From the NCBI RefSeq assembly GCF_935822925.1, contig NZ_CAKXZS010000026.1:46401-110400 (forward strand): 64,000 bases of DNA. The letters run 5' to 3'. Position 1 is the first letter of the stretch. Each line of letters begins with the position of its first letter. The translations under genes and the position numbers were made by a program. The notes under the pieces were generated by a model. It was not told where the DNA came from. It saw only the letters and a list, made by a program, of their open reading frames with translations, and ran no database searches. Below are positions 60,518-64,000 of the stretch, piece after piece. This DNA is from Mesorhizobium ventifaucium (GTDB lineage Bacteria > Pseudomonadota > Alphaproteobacteria > Rhizobiales > Rhizobiaceae).

Positions 60518-60653
60518 GACCATCAAGCCATTCTCGCAGATCGCGGTCCTCGTGATCTTCGGCGAGAGATGGTCTCGTCCTGACGTACCAGATCACGGCA
60601 AAACCACCGGCCACCCACACGCCGGCAAGCACGTCTACGACGATGTCAATCAC
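60510..60653 (-). CDS. Small membrane protein candidate (47 residues)
   Basis: A GTG-started frame with AGGGG six bases upstream. The N-terminal part VIDIVVDVLAGVWVAGGFAV forms one membrane helix; the C-terminal part is strongly charged (SLAEDHEDRDLREWLDGQL). I do not recognise it. Its layout, helix then acidic tail, is that of many small bacterial membrane proteins. The reverse strand and other frames show nothing better. Confidence 0.5.
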   Translation of the reverse strand: MIDIVVDVLAGVWVAGGFAVIWYVRTRPSLAEDHEDRDLREWLDGQL

Positions 60654-60946
60654 TTCAAACCCCTAAGCCCAACCCACATCTAGCTCGACCGAAATCGCTC
60701 CACAAGTGCAAAATCAGGTCGTTGCCGCGGGCTGGCGCCCCGCCTGGGGGAGTCATGCTGTTGTCAGATGCCCAAATCAGCCGCATCTTTGCAGCGGCCC
60801 AACGCCAATCTGCATTTTCTCAATGGCATGGTCGGCGCCTCGCAGGCTTCGCTCGGCCGCATCGACAATGGCCTCGACATCGCTTCGAGCGCATGGTTGA
60901 TCTGCTGGCGTCCATATCGGTGAAAATGGAAACTCCGGGAGGAGGA

Positions 60947-61729
60947 ATGGAGCTTCGGCTGGAAGGCAAGGTGGTGCTGATCACCGGTGCGACGCAAGGC
61001 ATCGGCCGGGCGATCGCCGAGACGCTGGCGCGTTCCGGCGCCGGCGGCCTGCTGGTCACCGGCCGCGAGCCCGTGCGTGGCAACGAAGTGGCGACGTCGC
61101 TCTCCCAGGCAGGCACGCCAACCACTTTCGTCGCCGCCGATCTGGCGGATACCACGGCGCCGGCGCGGCTGGTGGACGAATGCATCAGCCGCTTCGGACG
61201 CATCGACGCGCTGGTCAACGCCGCCGGCCTGACCAACCGCGCCTCATTCCTCGATGCCGACCTCGACGATTGGGCGGCGCTGTTCGCCGTCAATGCGCGA
61301 GCGCCCTTCTTCCTCATGCAGGCGGCCATCACGCAGATGCGCAAGCAAGGTCAGGGCGGCGCCATCGTCAACATCCTGTCGATCAACGCGCATTGCGGCT
61401 CGCCCGAACTTGCCGTCTATTCGGCCACCAAGGGCGCACTCGCGACGCTGACCCGCAACGCCGCCAACGCGCATCGTTTCGACCGTATCCGCGTCAACGG
61501 CATCAATGTCGGCTGGACCGACACGCCGGCCGAACGCATCATGCAGGCCGAGACGCTGGGGCATGGCCCCGGCTGGCTCGACGCCGCCAACGCGTCGCAG
61601 CCTTTCGGGCGCCTGCTGGCGGCTGACGAGGTCGCCAACCTCGCTGTCTTCCTGCTCTCCGACGCCTCCGGGCCGATGACCGGCGCGCTGATCGACCAGG
61701 AGCAATGGGTGGTGGGGGCGAACCGGTGA
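60947..61729 (+). CDS. Short-chain dehydrogenase/reductase
   Basis: 260-residue SDR with TGATQGIG at 13-20, NAAG at 91-94, S145, and Y158-x3-K162 in VYSATKGA. The lid segment WTDTPAERIMQ and ending are of the sugar alcohol/gluconate dehydrogenase kind. GGGAGGAGGA before ATG 60947 sets the start. First gene of an apparent carbohydrate operon with the isomerase-like gene and the ABC binding protein. Confidence 0.92.
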   Translation: MELRLEGKVVLITGATQGIGRAIAETLARSGAGGLLVTGREPVRGNEVATSLSQAGTPTTFVAADLADTTAPARLVDECISRFGRIDALVNAAGLTNRASFLDADLDDWAALFAVNARAPFFLMQAAITQMRKQGQGGAIVNILSINAHCGSPELAVYSATKGALATLTRNAANAHRFDRIRVNGINVGWTDTPAERIMQAETLGHGPGWLDAANASQPFGRLLAADEVANLAVFLLSDASGPMTGALIDQEQWVVGANR

Positions 61730-61940
61730 GGGCTTCCCGATCGCCGGAAACGCCAGGCCCGGCAGTGATTAGCCGGCTTGCTTTCACCGGCCAAAAACCG
61801 TCCTACGACCGGACAGCGCTGGCCCGGGGTATCGCCGATACCGTCGTTCGTCAGACAGGTTTGCGCATTGCCGGCGGCCACACGGTTGAAGCGGCCCGCA
61901 CAATCGGCATAGTAGGTCGCCACGACCACGGGAGGGCAAT

Positions 61941-62855
61941 ATGAAGCTCGGACTGCTCACCGCACCGTTTGCCGATACCCCGCTCGGCGAGGTCGCCGAC
62001 TGGGCAAGTTCTGCCGGCTTCGAGGCGCTCGAGATCGCCTGCTGGCCGAAATCCTCAGGCGCTGCTCGGCGCTATGCCGGCACCAGCCATATCGACGCCG
62101 CCTCGACCTCGGCCTCGCAGGCGAAGGAAATCACCGCCGCACTGGCGGAAGAGAACCTGTCGATCTCGGGCCTCGGTTTCTACCCCAATCCGCTGCATCC
62201 CGATGCCGCCCACCGCAAGGCCGTCGCCGATCATTTGAAGAAGCTGATCGTGCTGGCGAGCCATATGGGCGTGCCGGTGGTCAACACCTTCTGCGGCGGC
62301 GACGCCTCAAAAACCATTGATGCCAACTGGCAAGAGGCACTCAAGGTCTGGCCTGATATCCTCGCCCATGCGCGCGACAACGGCGTCAAGCTGGCTTTTG
62401 AGAACTGCCCGATGATCTTCAGCTATGACGAATGGCCGGGCGGCCACAACATCGCCTATTCGCCCTATATCTGGCGCCGCATCCTCGAGGCCTGGGGCGG
62501 CGATGTCGGCATGAATTTCGACCCGTCGCACCTGGTCTGGCAGATGATCGACCGGGCCCGCTTCATCAGGGAATTCGGCCCGTACATGCTGCATGTCCAT
62601 GCCAAGGACCTGATGATCGATCATGATGGGCTTTACGAGCGCGGCATCCTCTCGGCCGGCATGGGCTGGCAGGTGCCGCGCATGCCGGGACTTGGCGATG
62701 TAGACTGGAATGTAATCTTCTCCGGCCTTTACCGCGCCGGCTACGACGGATCCATCATCATCGAGCACGAGGACCGGCGGTTTGAGGGGAGCGATGAAAA
62801 CGTCAAGCGCGGCTTTCTGCTCGCCCGCGACGTGCTGCGCCCCTTCGTGAAATGA
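61941..62855 (+). CDS. Sugar phosphate isomerase/epimerase (AP endonuclease 2 family TIM barrel)
   Basis: 304 residues, xylose-isomerase-like TIM barrel. Likely metal ligands are E154 (LAFENCPM), D194 and H197 (NFDPSHL), and later HAK and IIEHED segments. Such proteins isomerise or epimerise keto-sugars or inositol derivatives in catabolic operons. A strong ribosome site (GGAGGGCAAT) precedes the ATG. It lies 211 bases after the SDR gene and 71 before the binding protein gene, on the same strand. Exact substrate unknown. Confidence 0.9.
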   Translation: MKLGLLTAPFADTPLGEVADWASSAGFEALEIACWPKSSGAARRYAGTSHIDAASTSASQAKEITAALAEENLSISGLGFYPNPLHPDAAHRKAVADHLKKLIVLASHMGVPVVNTFCGGDASKTIDANWQEALKVWPDILAHARDNGVKLAFENCPMIFSYDEWPGGHNIAYSPYIWRRILEAWGGDVGMNFDPSHLVWQMIDRARFIREFGPYMLHVHAKDLMIDHDGLYERGILSAGMGWQVPRMPGLGDVDWNVIFSGLYRAGYDGSIIIEHEDRRFEGSDENVKRGFLLARDVLRPFVK

Positions 62856-62856
62856 G

Positions 62857-62906
62857 CCCCCTTTTCGAACTGAACTGAAAACCCCCTTTTCGAACTGAAC
62901 TGAAAA
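62857..62906 (+). repeat. 25-bp perfect tandem duplication before the ABC binding protein
   Basis: CCCCCTTTTCGAACTGAACTGAAAA stands twice, at 62857-62881 and 62882-62906, directly after the isomerase stop and 20 bases before the binding protein start. Each unit also contains the inner repeat GAACTGAACTGA. Probably slippage; it lies in the leader of the next gene, so it may affect expression. Confidence 0.9.
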
Positions 62907-62926
62907 CAATGTGGAGGAAGACTGAA

Positions 62927-63961
62927 ATGAAAAAATACCTGGCAATGGTCCCGCTGCTTGCCGGCGCGGCGTTTCTGGCTTCGGTGGGCGTCTCGTCGGC
63001 TGAAGCCAAATACACGATCGGCGTCTCCAACACGGTGCAGGGCAATGGCTGGCGCGAGGAGATGATCTGCGCCATCAAGGCGCAGGCGCTCGCCTCCGGC
63101 GAGGTCACCAAGCTCAACATCGCCCATCGCAACACCGACGCCGCCGGCCAGCTCGAGGACATCCGCAACCTGATCAGCGCCAAGGTCAACGCCATCGTCG
63201 TCAACCCGGCCGATCCGGCCGGCATCAAGTCAGCCCTCGAGGAAGCCACCAAGGCCGGCATCGTCGTCGTCGCCGTCGACCAGGCGGTCACCGAGCCCTC
63301 GGCCTACATCATCTCCAACAACCAGGAACAGTACGCCTATCTCGGCGCCAAATGGCTGTTCCAGCAGATCGGCGGCAAGGGCGACGTGGTCTATATGCGC
63401 GGCGCCGCCGGCGCCTCGGCCGACAGCGACCGCGACAAGGGTTTTAAGAAAGCGCTTGCCGAATTCCCCGACGTCAAGGTCGTGCATGAGGTCTTCACCG
63501 GCTGGCAGCAGGACCAGGGCAAGCAGCAGATCCTCGATTTCATCGCCACCGGATCGCCATTCAACGGCATCTGGACCTCGGGCATCGACAATGTGATCGT
63601 CGATGCGCTGGTCGAGTCGCAGACGCCGCTGGTGCCGGTGGTCGGCGCCGACAATGCCGGCTTCGTCGGCCAGCTGAACTCGGTCGAAGGCCTCGTCGGC
63701 GCGGCGGTGACCAACCCCGGCTCGATCGGCGGCGCCGGCGTGACACTGGCCCTGCAGATCCTGAACGGCAACAAGCCGGCGGAGCAGACCGTGCTCGTCG
63801 AGCCGCAGCTGTGGGAGAACGTCACCGCGGAGGGCAAGGCCAAGCTGAAGAGCGCAGCCGATCCGTCGCTGAGCCCGGAATGGCCGGTCTCGATCTCCAT
63901 CCCGGAGTGGACCACCTACACCAAGGAGCAGATCATCGCCTGCAAGGGCCCGGGCGAGTAA
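62927..63961 (+). CDS. Ribose-type sugar ABC transporter, substrate-binding protein
   Basis: 344 residues. A signal peptide (MKKYLAMVPLLAGAAFLASV, cleavage near 27) is followed by a periplasmic binding protein type 1 fold, beginning YTIGVSNTVQGNGWREEM, with NPADPAGI, VDQAV and TSGIDNVIVDAL. This is the CUT2/RbsB-like class that delivers monosaccharides or polyols to a permease; the ATPase and permease should follow beyond the right edge. GTGGAGGAAGACTGAA is a strong ribosome site. The sugar is unknown. Confidence 0.93.
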   Translation: MKKYLAMVPLLAGAAFLASVGVSSAEAKYTIGVSNTVQGNGWREEMICAIKAQALASGEVTKLNIAHRNTDAAGQLEDIRNLISAKVNAIVVNPADPAGIKSALEEATKAGIVVVAVDQAVTEPSAYIISNNQEQYAYLGAKWLFQQIGGKGDVVYMRGAAGASADSDRDKGFKKALAEFPDVKVVHEVFTGWQQDQGKQQILDFIATGSPFNGIWTSGIDNVIVDALVESQTPLVPVVGADNAGFVGQLNSVEGLVGAAVTNPGSIGGAGVTLALQILNGNKPAEQTVLVEPQLWENVTAEGKAKLKSAADPSLSPEWPVSISIPEWTTYTKEQIIACKGPGE

Positions 63962-64000
63962 TTCGCTGGTTTGAATTGGCTGGCGCTCTACGGCGCCCCC

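Noticed and set aside
60722..60946. Upstream extension of the SDR with LLSDAQISRI, reminiscent of IS5-type transposase beginnings.
   Set aside because: Only about ten residues resemble it and the following PHFPLSHG-type sequence is missing; treated as chance or an unrecognisable remnant.

Overview
The window looks like a chromosomal stretch of an alphaproteobacterium of the Rhizobiales, most like Mesorhizobium. The grounds are GC-rich codon use, the neighbour order tal-priA-(insert)-atpH-atpA, the leuS-lptE pair, the htpX-rsmB-heparinase-purH run, a 180-kDa type NAD-glutamate dehydrogenase, a DUF1674/SdhAF4 protein, an Usg protein, and several families of long palindromic intergenic repeats of the kind that fills rhizobial genomes. 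This assignment is inference from gene content; no database was searched.

Layout. 1-9.5 kb is core: the start of the ATP synthase operon (atpA fragment, atpH), a small membrane protein, a Phd/VapC-like toxin-antitoxin pair lying between atpH and priA, then priA, a transaldolase-family gene, lptE, leuS and the PLP homeostasis gene yggS. 9.5-19.97 kb is an accessory, redox-rich block: a second toxin-antitoxin pair whose antitoxin is frameshifted, three aldo/keto reductases, two LysR regulators, a drug-efflux-type MFS protein, a 3-hydroxyisobutyrate-dehydrogenase-like oxidoreductase, an NADPH:FMN reductase and a short-chain dehydrogenase, ending at a decayed IS66-type transposase remnant. 20-34.8 kb returns to housekeeping: usg, acs, a MOSC protein, cfa, a TadG-like pilus/vWA protein, a transglutaminase-like protein, a HAD phosphatase, DUF1674, htpX, rsmB, heparinase II/III, purH. 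34.9-51 kb carries an MFS protein, the giant glutamate dehydrogenase, an AhpD-like protein, a YCII protein, a LysE exporter, typA, phoD, an MFS/TetR divergent pair and ppa, separated by large inverted repeats. 51-60.4 kb has a GNAT, a TPM-TPM-LemA cluster, pdxY, DUF429, carbonic anhydrase, an M3 peptidase, a frameshifted yggU, yggT and tRNA-Ala(CGC). 60.5-64 kb begins a carbohydrate catabolism/transport operon (SDR, sugar-phosphate isomerase-like protein, ribose-type binding protein) that continues beyond the window.

The least explained element is at 24.75-24.99 kb: a 23-codon reading frame preceded by a 14-nt perfect complement of the 3' end of 16S rRNA, followed by a long stable hairpin and an intrinsic terminator, standing alone between cfa and the tadG-like gene. 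Other points worth checking are the broken antitoxin beside an intact toxin, a repeat element that has apparently replaced the start of a TPM-domain gene, a Pho-box-like sequence before phoD, and paired TetR-type operators before the MFS/TetR pair.
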